From contig OENT01000282.1 of NCBI GenBank assembly GCA_900239685.1, forward strand, positions 1,158 through 65,157: DNA of 64,000 nucleotides, written 5' to 3'. The stretch is from Rotaria macrura (Eukaryota; Rotifera; Eurotatoria; Philodinida; Philodinidae). Position numbers and translations under genes: made by a program. This document shows positions 23,753 to 34,069 of the stretch, piece after piece (position 1 is the first letter of the stretch; each line of letters opens with the position of its first letter). The notes under the pieces are model-generated. The model did not search any database, was not told the DNA's origin, and worked only from the letters and a program-made list of their open reading frames with translations.

Positions 23753-24069
23753 CCCAGTGAAAAATATTCACTGATTTCAATCGGATTTTTCTGCACCATA
23801 ATCAAAATTAAAATCGATTGATAATTTTGATTATCCTTGATCATGAGGTAACCATTATTTAATATTGTAACTTATCCCATGTGAAATTTTCTNNNNNNNN
23901 NNNNNNNNNNNNNNNNNNNNNNNNNNNNNNNNNNNNNNNNNNNNNNNNNNNNNNNNNNNNNNNNNNNNNNNNNNNNNNNNNNNNNNNNNNNNNNNNNNTA
24001 TCAATCGATTTTAATTTTGATTATGGTGCAGAAAAATCCGATTGAAATCAGTGAATATTTTTCACTGGG
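23753..24069. mobile_element. Hairpin element with perfect 71-bp arms around an assembly gap
   Basis: The left arm 23753-23823 starts CCCAGTGAAAAATATTCACTG; the right arm 23999-24069 is its exact reverse complement, ending TTTTTCACTGGG. AT flanks both ends (23751-23752 and 24070-24071). Bases 23893-23998 are N, and the right arm begins at the gap edge. The layout fits a young CCCAG-ended foldback element whose centre was not assembled. A scaffolding error that placed two strands of one locus head to head is the alternative. Confidence 0.7.
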
Positions 24070-24291
24070 ATCTGGTTGTGGGCAGTAATATTTTTATGAC
24101 TATGTACATATGCCAATACCCTTCTCAACAATGTAAACAGAAAATGGAAATTATGAAAAACAGGAAGACAAAATCCTTTTCTGTCGATTGGGTCTATTTC
24201 TGCGTTAATCGTAACAGAGACACCAGAGCAAGTTTGTCGTAAACAATGCCGAAGATCAGTCAAAACGTAATAGGATTCACACGAAAATCTA

Positions 24292-24652
24292 CCCAGGAGA
24301 ATCACTCCGACAGTCAGATACGAGCGGATCCCCAACAGTAGTCCGATCCAATTTCTTGTGAATTTCAATAAAACTGATGAATTCCTATAGAAATCCGAGT
24401 TGTGGATCGATATTCGGATCCCTAGTATTGTGATCCGGTCATATCTTACTATCGGATCCGATGCAACTTGTCGGAGGGCTTTGACCGACCTGTAGTGTTG
24501 ACTCCAGATACTAATTCGTGTTCAAATAATAAAATATGACTTTTCCGTCACGTCCGTTAGTAGTTCCTCAACCCGGAATACCATCGGATTTGATCGCTTC
24601 GTCGGATATTGTAAGATCCGATAGAATTCAGTGTTAGATTCATTCACCTAGG
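24292..24652 (+). mobile_element. CCCAGG-ended TIR element, copy 3
   Basis: Begins CCCAGGAGAATCACTCCGAC and ends CATTCACCTAGG, the same family as 10394-10734 and 19174-19533. The flanks are TA on the left and TG on the right, so the duplication, if present, has changed by one base. Confidence 0.7.
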
Positions 24653-26162
24653 TGTCGGTGAGCTGCGCATAAGTTGTTATTATAGTCACCATTGGTATGA
24701 AGAAAAATTTTCAAAGATCTACGAAAGTAATAGCGGCATGATTCAATGAACTTACCACAAACACTAGATCCACCGATGCCGCTTAGTTATTCGCAAAAAA
24801 AGACACGAATAGTCATGCGACAACATGATTGTATGAAAACCGAACGTTTGTACATGTTTGAGTAGATAGTTTGATATGGAACTGGATTGACTATGTGTGT
24901 GTGTATGATTGTGTCTTTATCTACACACATATTCGCACCGTTTACCATGCTAGAAAAACGAGCCATGATATAGCTTTTACTTTACATCGATTTTAAACCA
25001 AGGAAGGAGTCGATGTCAATAGAAAACATATGCAATATACCCAGGACGTGCATTACGATGAACAATTACAACAGTAAACGACCGTATACGCGCCGTATTT
25101 TAACGTTTTGGTATGCACCGTATTACGGCCGTATATCGCCGTACCGTATACGGTGGCCAGGAGCGACAGTGTACCACTGCCAACCTGCCGTATTACGGCC
25201 GTAAAGACCAACGTAAACGACCCAGCACGATGATGTTTGCGGCCGTAAATACATTATTAGCGATCATAAACGACAGTATTTCCATGAGGAAGAAAATCTA
25301 TTCCTTCTTGTCTGCCCAAGATCAAAGATCCCACACTATAAAAATCTAGCACAAATCCTAGCCATACAAAAATCCTAAACCAACCACCAATCCCGAAATT
25401 ATGGGTACTGAAAAACAGGTGAATCCACTTCCTCACCTTATTGAAATTATCGCATACCCATATGAATACTATTTGGCGCTAAAAAGCATCAAAGAAATCC
25501 TGTAAAAATCACGTTTTGTGAAAATCGTCCCACAGCAGCCAGATTCACCCCATCGATAGAGATCATCCCAAAACCAATAGGCATCGACGTTTGGATGCTC
25601 CAATCGGTTGCAATCGTTAGAAATCCTGAAAATACGAAAAGTACCAAAGAAATCTTGCAAGTGGGTTCTCTTTCAGAGTTTGTTGTCACGTCATAGTGGA
25701 CAAAGAGGATAGTATAAAATTCGGTCAGAAGATACTAATTCTGACAGAGGCTATTGCTTGCATTCTTCCTTTCGTTGTCGAATGTGTAATTCAAGCATTG
25801 AATAATAGCGTTTTTGTGGGGTTAAAATATCGTAGCAAGTGATGATGCTTAGCTGATTTCTTGAGACAAAGACCAGGTGAGAGAAAGAACTAATAGGTAG
25901 ATACGCAGGATGTATTAAGAGAGTGCACTTACTTGTCTGAATAATCACTGAAGGTGATGGAGAATCGTTAACATGGAGTTATAGCAAGGATATCAAGGAG
26001 CATCGTACCTTGGACTTAGTAATTTGGAAGAAGTGCAGGTCACCCCTTCTGTCCTTACACGTAACATGTCAACGGACGGAAGATCCTGCTTTTGGATTTT
26101 TCTCAGAAGTTCACGTTGGTTTATAGAGGTCTTTGAGCGCAGTGTGGAATTACTTTAGGATA

Positions 26163-26962
26163 TAGGGATGCAACGGTGACGGTAACCGTAGTAACGGCGT
26201 ATCGTCACTGTTTCACCGGTCACTGTCACCGGTTTCAACGGTGGGCGTTACCGGTTTCACCAGGTACAGCTTCGGTAATAAACCGACTTCTCTTCATAGT
26301 GTGTTTACTTATCGAATAATGCATTAAAATAAACTCCACTCTGAGATTCTAGTTACTACCTAAAAACTTAACCTAACACTATTAATATCGAGATTTAAAA
26401 ATTTTCAGTGAGCTTTTTGAACTTTTCTTATAGATCTATTTTAGGGATGTAACAACACCAATAATATTGGTGGTATTGGTATTGTTTTACCCCAATTGTA
26501 TTGGAAAGAAATATTGAACACAATGCTATTCATATGCAAGTCAATTAAAACTTTTGAACATATTCATCACGGTTTCTCAATCTTTGTTCACGAACACTTC
26601 AACTTTTATGCCTTATAGCTTGACTCACAGTCTACTTTACTAGAAATTCTGATTGAAGGGAGGACTTCGCTATTGTTAGAGTGCTAAGTAACTGGTTTCT
26701 AAAGAGCCTCTCACCCCCTATCAAGTGTTATAGTGAAAATGAGCTAAATATACACGCTGTACAAATGAAAGCGACCAATGAGACCGGTAAAAGAGGTAAC
26801 AATGACTGGTGACACCGGTGACAGTGACCGGTGACAGTGACCGGTGACAGTGGCCGGTGAAGACCGGTGACGGTGACCGGTGAAGACCGGTGACGGTTAC
26901 CGGTAAAGACCGGTGAAACGGTGACGGTATAACGGTGACGAAGCGTCACCGTTGCATCCCTA
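26163..26962. mobile_element. hAT-type non-autonomous element, 800 bp
   Basis: Terminal inverted repeats TAGGGATGCAACGGTGACG (left) and CGTCACCGTTGCATCCCTA (right), with an exact 8-bp target duplication TTAGGATA (26155-26162 and 26963-26970). An 8-bp duplication and TAGGG ends are hAT hallmarks. Both subterminal zones carry many GGTGAC/ACCGGT words, densest at 26805-26945; such arrays often bind transposase in hAT elements. The AT-rich middle has a second TAGGGATG start at 26452, perhaps a nested relative. It encodes no transposase. Confidence 0.88.
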
Positions 26963-27252
26963 TTAGGATAGGCGAGACGAGACAGAATCCGATGCTTTCG
27001 CCCTGCTGTTGCTGTGCGGGGTATATTATAAGCATCGGATTTTTTCATTTGTTTGATTAAAAATTTTCAAAAGATCCGGTTTGTCCTCCTTCCGTTATTG
27101 TGAAATGGAATAGATGCTGCCGTAAACGACTGTTTACGAACGAATGCGGTACAAAAACGACAGTCGTTTTCTAAACCGTTTACAGTCATCGTATCCTATC
27201 ATTTACGGTGGTATCCGACTATCGTTTACAGTTACCGTGTATTTTTCACGAT

Positions 27253-27453
27253 TAGGGGTGGACCATTTTATTTTATTTAAGTTAATTAACGGCGTTAATT
27301 AACGAAAACCGTTAACCGTTAATATTAACGAATTAACGTTTTTATGAAACCGTTAATATTATCGGTTTTCATGGAGCCGTTAATTCATTAAAATTAACGG
27401 TTAACGGTTTTAGTTAACGTTAATTTTAAATTAACGGAAAAGTACCACCCCTA
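27253..27453. mobile_element. hAT-type MITE, 201 bp, palindromic
   Basis: Ends TAGGGGTGGACCATTTT and AAAAGTACCACCCCTA, with exact 8-bp target duplications TTCACGAT (27245-27252 and 27454-27461). The interior is an almost pure series of GTTAATTAACG, CGTTAATATTAACG and ACCGTTAACCG palindromes. It lies in GTAAACG-rich sequence of the 25040-27586 region and so inserted later than that sequence. Confidence 0.88.
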
Positions 27454-27586
27454 TTCACGATCACTGTTTACTGCGATCGTAATTACTCGTAAGAATTCAT
27501 TTATGACAATAGTAAACGGTCACAAAATACGTTCGCCGTTTTGCGCCATAAGTAATAGGTAAACGGCAGTGGATGATCCACCTGGG

Positions 27587-28787
27587 TATTCTCGGTCGAG
27601 AAAATTCTAAGAAAATTTTCTTTAGAGCACAGATACAGTTTCCGGTAGCTTTGTCTACTAGACTACTGTGAACCATCAGAAAACGTACGAATCTATCTTT
27701 CATCGTTGAAAACATGTCCAATTCGTTTGTATACGCCTGTGATTTTTTATCAATCGAATTTACCAGTTATCAAAAATTAAACAATATAACATAGTGAAAT
27801 AATTTAGCGTTCTGTAACTAAAATTTATTGAAATATGAAACTTCAATACATATGACTCGCTGTATTCTATTTTATTTAAGTACTATACATTCATTCGGGG
27901 CTCGCATGAAATCGTTTCTAAGCCTAAATTAGAAGATATGAAGAGATCATTCATGAGGGCATATTGCAATAATGAAGGCTATCAAAATTTAGTTTTTTTG
28001 TAAAATATTTTCTTCTTATAATTCTGGTATTATCTAAATACTACAGGATCCATTGGAACGTGCATTTGATTGAACTGAAGAAGAATTTTTTTCATTCAAC
28101 TTAAGATTACTCGCAAGGGAATTAGAAAAATCTCACCGAAAACAGTCTGCACGAACATAGAGTTTTTCATGTGATACATAAAAATAACCGGAAAACTTTC
28201 TTTTGATGTTAGAAGTGTGCATGATGAGCTGAGAGTCTGTTTCGTGCCAGATAAAGCATCCAAAACCATATTTATACCCTCAAGATTAATCGAATTATCA
28301 ATGCGTTCAAAAGTAATTATATCAAAACAACTTTTCACCTGTGTTCATGTTTCTTGGAAGGACGAACTCTTTGGAGCTAATTATTACTCTGACACATACA
28401 TAGTCAATTAAAGGTTTTAAGTTCGAGATCCTTACAGTTATGAGATAAGGATGTGTAGTTTCTGAAACAAGGCAGTAAAATTAGGTATGAAGGTTCGACT
28501 ATGTTTTAAAATAGAAATAAACGGAACTGTCTATGAATTACCGTTTTTCTGGAAACGAATCCGTAAGAAATGAGAAAGTCAATCACCGTTACAATAGGAG
28601 AATTGGAACAAGTGAGTCAGCGAGTTGACAATAGTAATACTTTTCGTTTGCCGTGGAACCGACGACGTTCCATCAATAATTGATGCATCTATTAGCGATT
28701 ACATACTCACTATACTCTGGTAGTATGGCATTATTCCAAACTCAAGAATTGATTTAAAATCGGTACTATTTGAACCGACCAGACCGG
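27587..28787 (-). other. Mostly non-coding; one possible orphan exon at 28332-28136
   Basis: On the minus strand an acceptor (CATGAACACAG) is followed by an open stretch (FDIITFERIDNSINLEGIN, then SKESFPVIFMYHMKNSMF) ending at a plausible donor (TTCG/GTGAGAT). The protein-like composition is noticeable but I found no adjoining exons, so this may be a gene relic. Nothing else is recognisable in the stretch. Confidence 0.25.
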
Positions 28788-28955
28788 TAGTGGCGGCGCC
28801 AGGGGTGCGCTGGGGTGGGCTCAGCCCACCCGAGAGGAAGTTGAGTCCACCCTGAAGATTTTCTAAAGCCCTTGAAAAAATATTTTGTAGCAGCTTCAGA
28901 TATGGTCTTGGGTGGGCTCAGCGCAGCCTGAAGAAAATTTCTGGCGCCGCTACTA
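28788..28955. mobile_element. hAT-type MITE, 168 bp
   Basis: Ends TAGTGGCGGCGCCAG and CTGGCGCCGCTACTA (one mismatch between arms), with exact 8-bp target duplications CAGACCGG (28780-28787 and 28956-28963). The interior contains two GGTGGGCTCAGC words. Non-coding. Confidence 0.88.
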
Positions 28956-28970
28956 CAGACCGGCCGTATT

Positions 28971-29151
28971 CAGGGGCGTACCGACAGGGGGCGTGGAGGG
29001 GGGCGTAAACCCCCCCCTGCTTTTGAAAATTTTGTGTTTTTGGTACAAAAAAATTGGAAAAAAGCTCTTTTTTGGGGACTTTAGTTGCTGAATTGATATG
29101 AATAAAGACCTTACGCCCCCCCCCTGCTCTCGAGACTTCGGTACGCCCCTG
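28971..29151. mobile_element. hAT-type MITE, 181 bp, adjacent to the previous one
   Basis: Ends CAGGGGCGTACCGA and TCGGTACGCCCCTG, with exact 8-bp target duplications GCCGTATT (28963-28970 and 29152-29159). The left duplication overlaps the right duplication of the neighbouring MITE by a single base, so the two sit back to back. The interior has G- and C-runs next to both ends and an AT-rich centre. Confidence 0.88.
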
Positions 29152-30669
29152 GCCGTATTCATTGCTTGTTTTTCTTCTCCTATCTAACTGAAATCACCTT
29201 CTAAACTAGTTATACTTGTATCTGTGAATGATTGATGAATTTTCATGATGCTTTAAATAAATTCTTAGAACTTTGCTTCAATATAGTTGTCATGGAGTAG
29301 GTCTTTAAATCAAGAAAATTGATGACAACTTCCCAGTTTGTGTTAAACATTGAGCAGAACACATTGATATTAATTTCAATTGGTGACAAACATTTTTATG
29401 GGGCGAACTGGTTAGTTTGTTTTCAAATATACTATGTATTGATATCATCATGATCTACTCTAAACAGAATAAGTATCGCGAAAGAGAAATACTATAGTAG
29501 TGCATCCCAATTCACTCCAACGATGAATCCTAGCTGTTTTTCACAAGTGCTTGGATATATAGAATCAAGCATTAACATGAGTTATGGATATATTAAATTA
29601 AATTTCCTCTTATATAAAAATGGACTGATATTGTAAAACCCCAATAATCAATTGCAAATAGAGTATTTGACGATTTTACTTTACCATCACTCTTGCCTCT
29701 GCGAAAGGATACAATCTTGATAGTACAAGGTCAAAGAAGAGTCGACGAAAAGATCAATAAGAACATTCATTCAACTTTATTTTCATGTTTGTTTTTCTTA
29801 TAGACTAGATGTATTCCGGTGAATGTTCGCTTCACAATAATATTCTAATTCATATATATCAATGGATATCATAATTGACATCAGCCAATGTCAGCTGATT
29901 TGCAGCAACAAGACGTTTATCGCTATTCTTTTCTGAATTGAAAAAGACTTAAAAGTAAAAAATGAAATCCACATCATCTGGAGACAGATTCTCTATCAGA
30001 CCAGATCGACTGTTCACCATTGTTGATTGATTGCCACATTGGATTGAGGTATTCGATAGATCTTCCTATTAAGTTGCACTGAGGAAAAGAGTAAGATATT
30101 TGGAACATGTTGCTGAACACATTGGAATCAAATTATTCGAGTCGACTCGGCTGCCAACCTCTCTATGCTAGTAATTGCATAGAACATACGGAAGATAATC
30201 AGTAGTACTAGGGTTCCATATATTAGTAGCTCGTGATACCCTCATTCATAGGTGAAGTTAATCATTGAGTAGAATCGTATGCTTTTCTAGACTATCCTGG
30301 AGTTTCTTAAATCTCACAATTTTCACGGATGATCATAAAATACATTATATATAATCTTATGAATCATGATTACCTCAAGTATACTTCAAGAATTATAAGT
30401 TTGTTACATCTGCCTTTATCAATTACAGTTAATTTTTACCTGGTGAGTATCTCTGAAGCCAATGTTATATCTCAAAATATTTATGATCAATTGATTAGCG
30501 CTGAACATGTGTGCACAGAGAAAAACAATCGATAAGAATCAACGCTTGTGTCTGGGCGTTCGATTCTCGATTATTGCTTTCTAAAATATCGAATGTCGGA
30601 ATTCAATTTTATTTTTCATATATAAATAAAAAGCTAGAAAGAACGAACATATTGAGTCTTTGTGGTATT
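29152..30669. other. Intergenic, no gene seen
   Basis: AT-rich boundary between the repeat-rich left half and the gene-dense right half. No convincing ORF or repeat. Confidence 0.4.
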
Positions 30670-32736
30670 TTAATCATGTGATTTTGATGGTACAACAGAA
30701 ATTTTGTGGATTTTTTTCGGCTCATGACGTATACGAAGACTAGCAGTATTTTCATTATTAGCTGAAAATGATGATGCACTAATACGTCGAAACAAATGAG
30801 GATTACTCTCTTTCAATTGCTTTGAACTTGTAAACGATGAACTTGATCTGTTACCGAAAATTTTCTTATCAAGATAACTGCTCAATCTATGAATAAGATA
30901 CTTAATATTTAATTAATTATTTAATTAGAACATTTTTCATTACTGAATAGTATCTTGTCGTTTTTTATTTTCACCAGGCATATGATTTCGATGAGGTATT
31001 CTAGACGTAAAGTATCCGGTATTGATTGAACGGGCGGTAGGACGTGGCATTTTCAAAAATTTTGCGTAACTAAAATAATCTCTGGGATCATTCAAACCTA
31101 AACGAAGAAAAATGAATGACTAGATAGTAGAAAAATTTGAATTTTCTCTCAGTTTTTCTTGTCTTTGCTAAACGTGTTATATTCATTTGTTAGTCTACTT
31201 ACGAAATTGTGGTTTACAACGTAAATCTATAATAAAAGAATTACACACAAAGAAACAAACGATCATTCGCGGTGTAAAACAAAAACATAAATTCAGTGAA
31301 AATGCTCATTCTTGTATTAATCTGAACAAATTGTCGTTCTTACCAAGTTTATATGCAGGTAAATCTATAGTATTCTATCGACTTAGATAATTGAAATCAA
31401 TTAATTTAATAGCTTACCTGCATGAAAACGTTTTGTCAAAACTTGCGTGTAAGCATTCGTCTGACGTATTTTCGAATCTTCAATATCATAAACCTAAAAG
31501 GTTAGAAGAACGAAAATCTCTTCTATGCTACAGATATCTCTTTAATTTACATGACATTTTTCTAGAAGATATAATTTTTGACCGTGTGTTAATGCTGGAT
31601 TCCGATAAATTCCACTTTTTCTCAAAGTTTTATTTGCTGGCTCTTTTATTTGATATTGTTGTAAACCAAGTTTAGGTCGTTTCGACTTCTCTATAACATA
31701 ACGATAATATGCCCAAAGTGATTCAGCAAAATTTGGATCTGTTTGACACTCTCGAACGATTCTATCGGGAATTCCTGAAGCAGAATGTGAACGACGAGGA
31801 TTCGATATTGAACGACGCCGGTTCGTATGATACGATCTAGCTGTTTCTGGTCGACCTTTAATTATCAAAATCAGAGACGAGAAACTTTGTATTTTCTGTG
31901 AGCTACAAAAAAGAAAACAAATGATACTAACGTGATCGTAGATTCATATGTGTTTCAATAGGAGTAGTATCTTCTAAATTATTGTCATAGGAATATGAAC
32001 TTTTACACATTCGATTATGCCAATATTTGTTTTGACCCTGAATAGTGTAAGAAGAAAACAAAAAAAAAGAACGAAGACCAACAAGATAGAATGATAACTG
32101 TGAACATACTGTCAAAATGTCGATAAGGATCTATCGACACTCTTGCCGACAAAAGTTTACTATAAAACGAATTTATAAAATATTACTTCAATTAAATATC
32201 TTTTCGTAATTAGTAACGAACTGTGAATGTTTTGATTTAGGTTCTTGTTCAGATTCAACAATAGCTTCGTATAGTGTTTTATATTCGTCTTCAGTTGGTT
32301 TTTTAGTCTCTTTAGGTAAAATATGTCCACGTAAATGCGACTGATGATGAAATGAAACAAGCAAAAGAAGAACAGAAAAACAAATGAATTTCAATAATTT
32401 CGTATTTTTTTTTCATACAAATTTGTTGCGCTTATTAAGTAGAATTAAACCTGTACTTGTATTTGAAACATCATAGAAGCCAGCAAACGGACTCGAATAA
32501 GGCCATTCGTTCTGTGTTGAATAACTTGTTCTACAATGTTATTATTCTTATTAGGTAAATATAAGGTTGATACTGATTATGTGTGAAAATGAAAGGAGAA
32601 AAAGAGAAAAAAAAGCTGAATATATTATTTACCGGGAAAACAGTCTTAAGTATTCTTCGCGTGTCTTGCCTGGTCCAATACCTGTATGAGATTCGTTAAT
32701 TCTGCCCAACTGTCGGAATATTGTTGCTGTCGACAT
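30670..32736 (-). CDS. Unrecognised 432-aa protein, 11 exons
   Basis: Exons on the minus strand: 32736-32633, 32530-32419, 32340-32222, 32159-32099, 32037-31932, 31855-31551, 31493-31428, 31364-31344, 31226-31203, 31097-30944, 30896-30670; they sum to exactly 433 codons. Exons 8 and 9 are only 21 and 24 bp. The start is MSTATIFRQLGRINESHTG. Notable segments are NEWPYSSPFAGFYDV, an Arg/Ser-rich stretch (TNRRRSISNPRRSHSASG), SLWAYYRYVIEKSKRPKLG and MPRPTARSINTGYF. There is no membrane helix. The many short basic and aromatic motifs recall structural proteins of cilia and sperm, but I cannot name a family. Splice sites of exons 3 and 4 use weaker GTTCGT/GTTATC donors and are the least certain. 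Confidence 0.65.
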
Positions 32737-33154
32737 ATGAATATGTTTCCTTTTAATAGTTCCTGTCAACAGGCAAGAAACATCTATGTGATTATTTTTT
32801 TTTGAATTAACTTCAGTTTTTCTTTATGATTTCTTTTGAATGACGTCTCTATTGCAACGTAACTGCTGTTTGTTTTGTGGCAATATAAAAAAAATGTTGT
32901 TTGATGGGAACACTTTGATTGATCGATCTGCCGAAGAAAAAACGTTGGACGACTCAGTTTGTATAGAAATGCCATTAAGAGCACACATGTGTAAATGTAT
33001 GTTCGAAGCAATTTAAGTATTGTCAGGGGGGGCTGACGCATGAAATGTATTTGAATTTTCTTGACGCTTTTTTCTTTAAGTAAAATGCAATTAAAAAAGG
33101 AAATAAAATTTATTTAATGGGGTAGACAAAGCAAAACACAGAAGTTTTCTACGA
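32737..33154. other. Spacer, no gene seen
   Basis: Upstream of the 432-aa gene. An acceptor-like site sits at about 32766, so a 5' UTR exon may lie further upstream. No coding evidence. Confidence 0.35.
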
Positions 33155-33394
33155 TTAATTAACTGGTGTTCGAGATAATATTTCGAATTTTGAATATGAT
33201 ACATTATTATTATCGCGTTCATTCTCATTATTAATGATGTAGCTATCGTAGTCGGATGGTTGACGATATATGAAAAAGATAAGCATGGTTAAAATGATGA
33301 TCAGTAAAAATATTGCTGGAACGAATATAGCTGCAAAGATACGAGCATTGAATTGCCCATTAAATATTTCATTCTCACTATTTGAAGTCGACAT
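33155..33394 (-). CDS. 79-aa single-pass membrane protein
   Basis: One uninterrupted exon starting MSTSNSENEIFNGQFNAR. Residues about 19-43 form a strong membrane helix (FAAIFVPAIFLLIIILTMLI), followed by a polar tail (IINNENERDNNNVSYSKFE). With a short N-terminus and no cleavage site it is probably a small membrane-anchored protein. Function unknown; it could also be one exon of a larger gene. Confidence 0.55.
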   Translation of the reverse strand: MSTSNSENEIFNGQFNARIFAAIFVPAIFLLIIILTMLIFFIYRQPSDYDSYIINNENERDNNNVSYSKFEILSRTPVN

Positions 33395-34069
33395 GGAGTG
33401 AGAATACGTTATACATAATCAACAAGAATACGATTAATCTAAAAGAAAAAGTGAATAGCAAAATAGCCAACCTTCATGTATTTTTATTTGATATTTACAT
33501 CGACGACGAAAGTATTATCGTTCTTAGTCTTGAGTTTTTTATGCGAATAACTATGCGTATCTATGTTGAAAAGAAATAGAACACACAGCAGTCGAATAAG
33601 TATCCAAGTGAATTTTGAACTGGACCATACAAAAATCGTTTAATCGTTGGAAAGAACTAATCGTTGTAAGATTTAAATTTTGAAAGTCGATATTGACTAC
33701 AAGTGTTGTACACCCATCGTATACATGATTATATGTGACATTCTTTTTATTTAATCGCTTGTATGCTTTTTTCTTTCTCTCTTTCCTTCGCCATCATCCT
33801 TAGCTGATAGAAAAATAAATTCTTTCTTACTCTTGTTCAATCTACATAAATCACTACGTAACCACCAGTGAGAGAAGATTAGTTCCCACTTGACTGAGTC
33901 AATTCATTCACTCGAATCTCATGCCGAACATAATCGATCTTCATCCATGTACATAATCACATATACAGAGTAAGTAGTAGTGCAACAAGGAAAAAAACGT
34001 AAAATGAGAAAAAGAGGCTTTATAGGCCAAGGTTATAAAAGAGAAAAAGAAACATGTAGGTGTATTGTT
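33395..34069. other. Spacer, no gene seen
   Basis: AT-rich region between the 79-aa gene and the 3' end of the TMEM26 homologue, probably promoter and 3' UTR. Confidence 0.4.

Larger units (their letters stand above)
25040..27586. mobile_element. CCCAGG-bounded composite region
   Basis: The left boundary CCCAGGACGTGC and the right boundary ATCCACCTGGG are each flanked by TA (25038-25039 and 27587-27588). Just inside both ends lie GTAAACG and CGTATACGG words like those of the 22135 element. The interior includes two nested hAT-type insertions (26163-26962 and 27253-27453). Whether this is one element of about 2.5 kb or two elements with separate outer ends is not settled; the arms share little beyond the terminal hexamer. 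No transposase frame is visible. Confidence 0.45.

Noticed and set aside
25113-25349. Plus-strand 78-codon frame
   Set aside because: Overlaps the palindromic CGTATACGG element end, with no conserved protein features.
26728-27048. 106-codon minus-strand frame with a HRxxPVTVTG-like repeat
   Set aside because: It is a translation of the GGTGAC subterminal array of the hAT element, not a gene.
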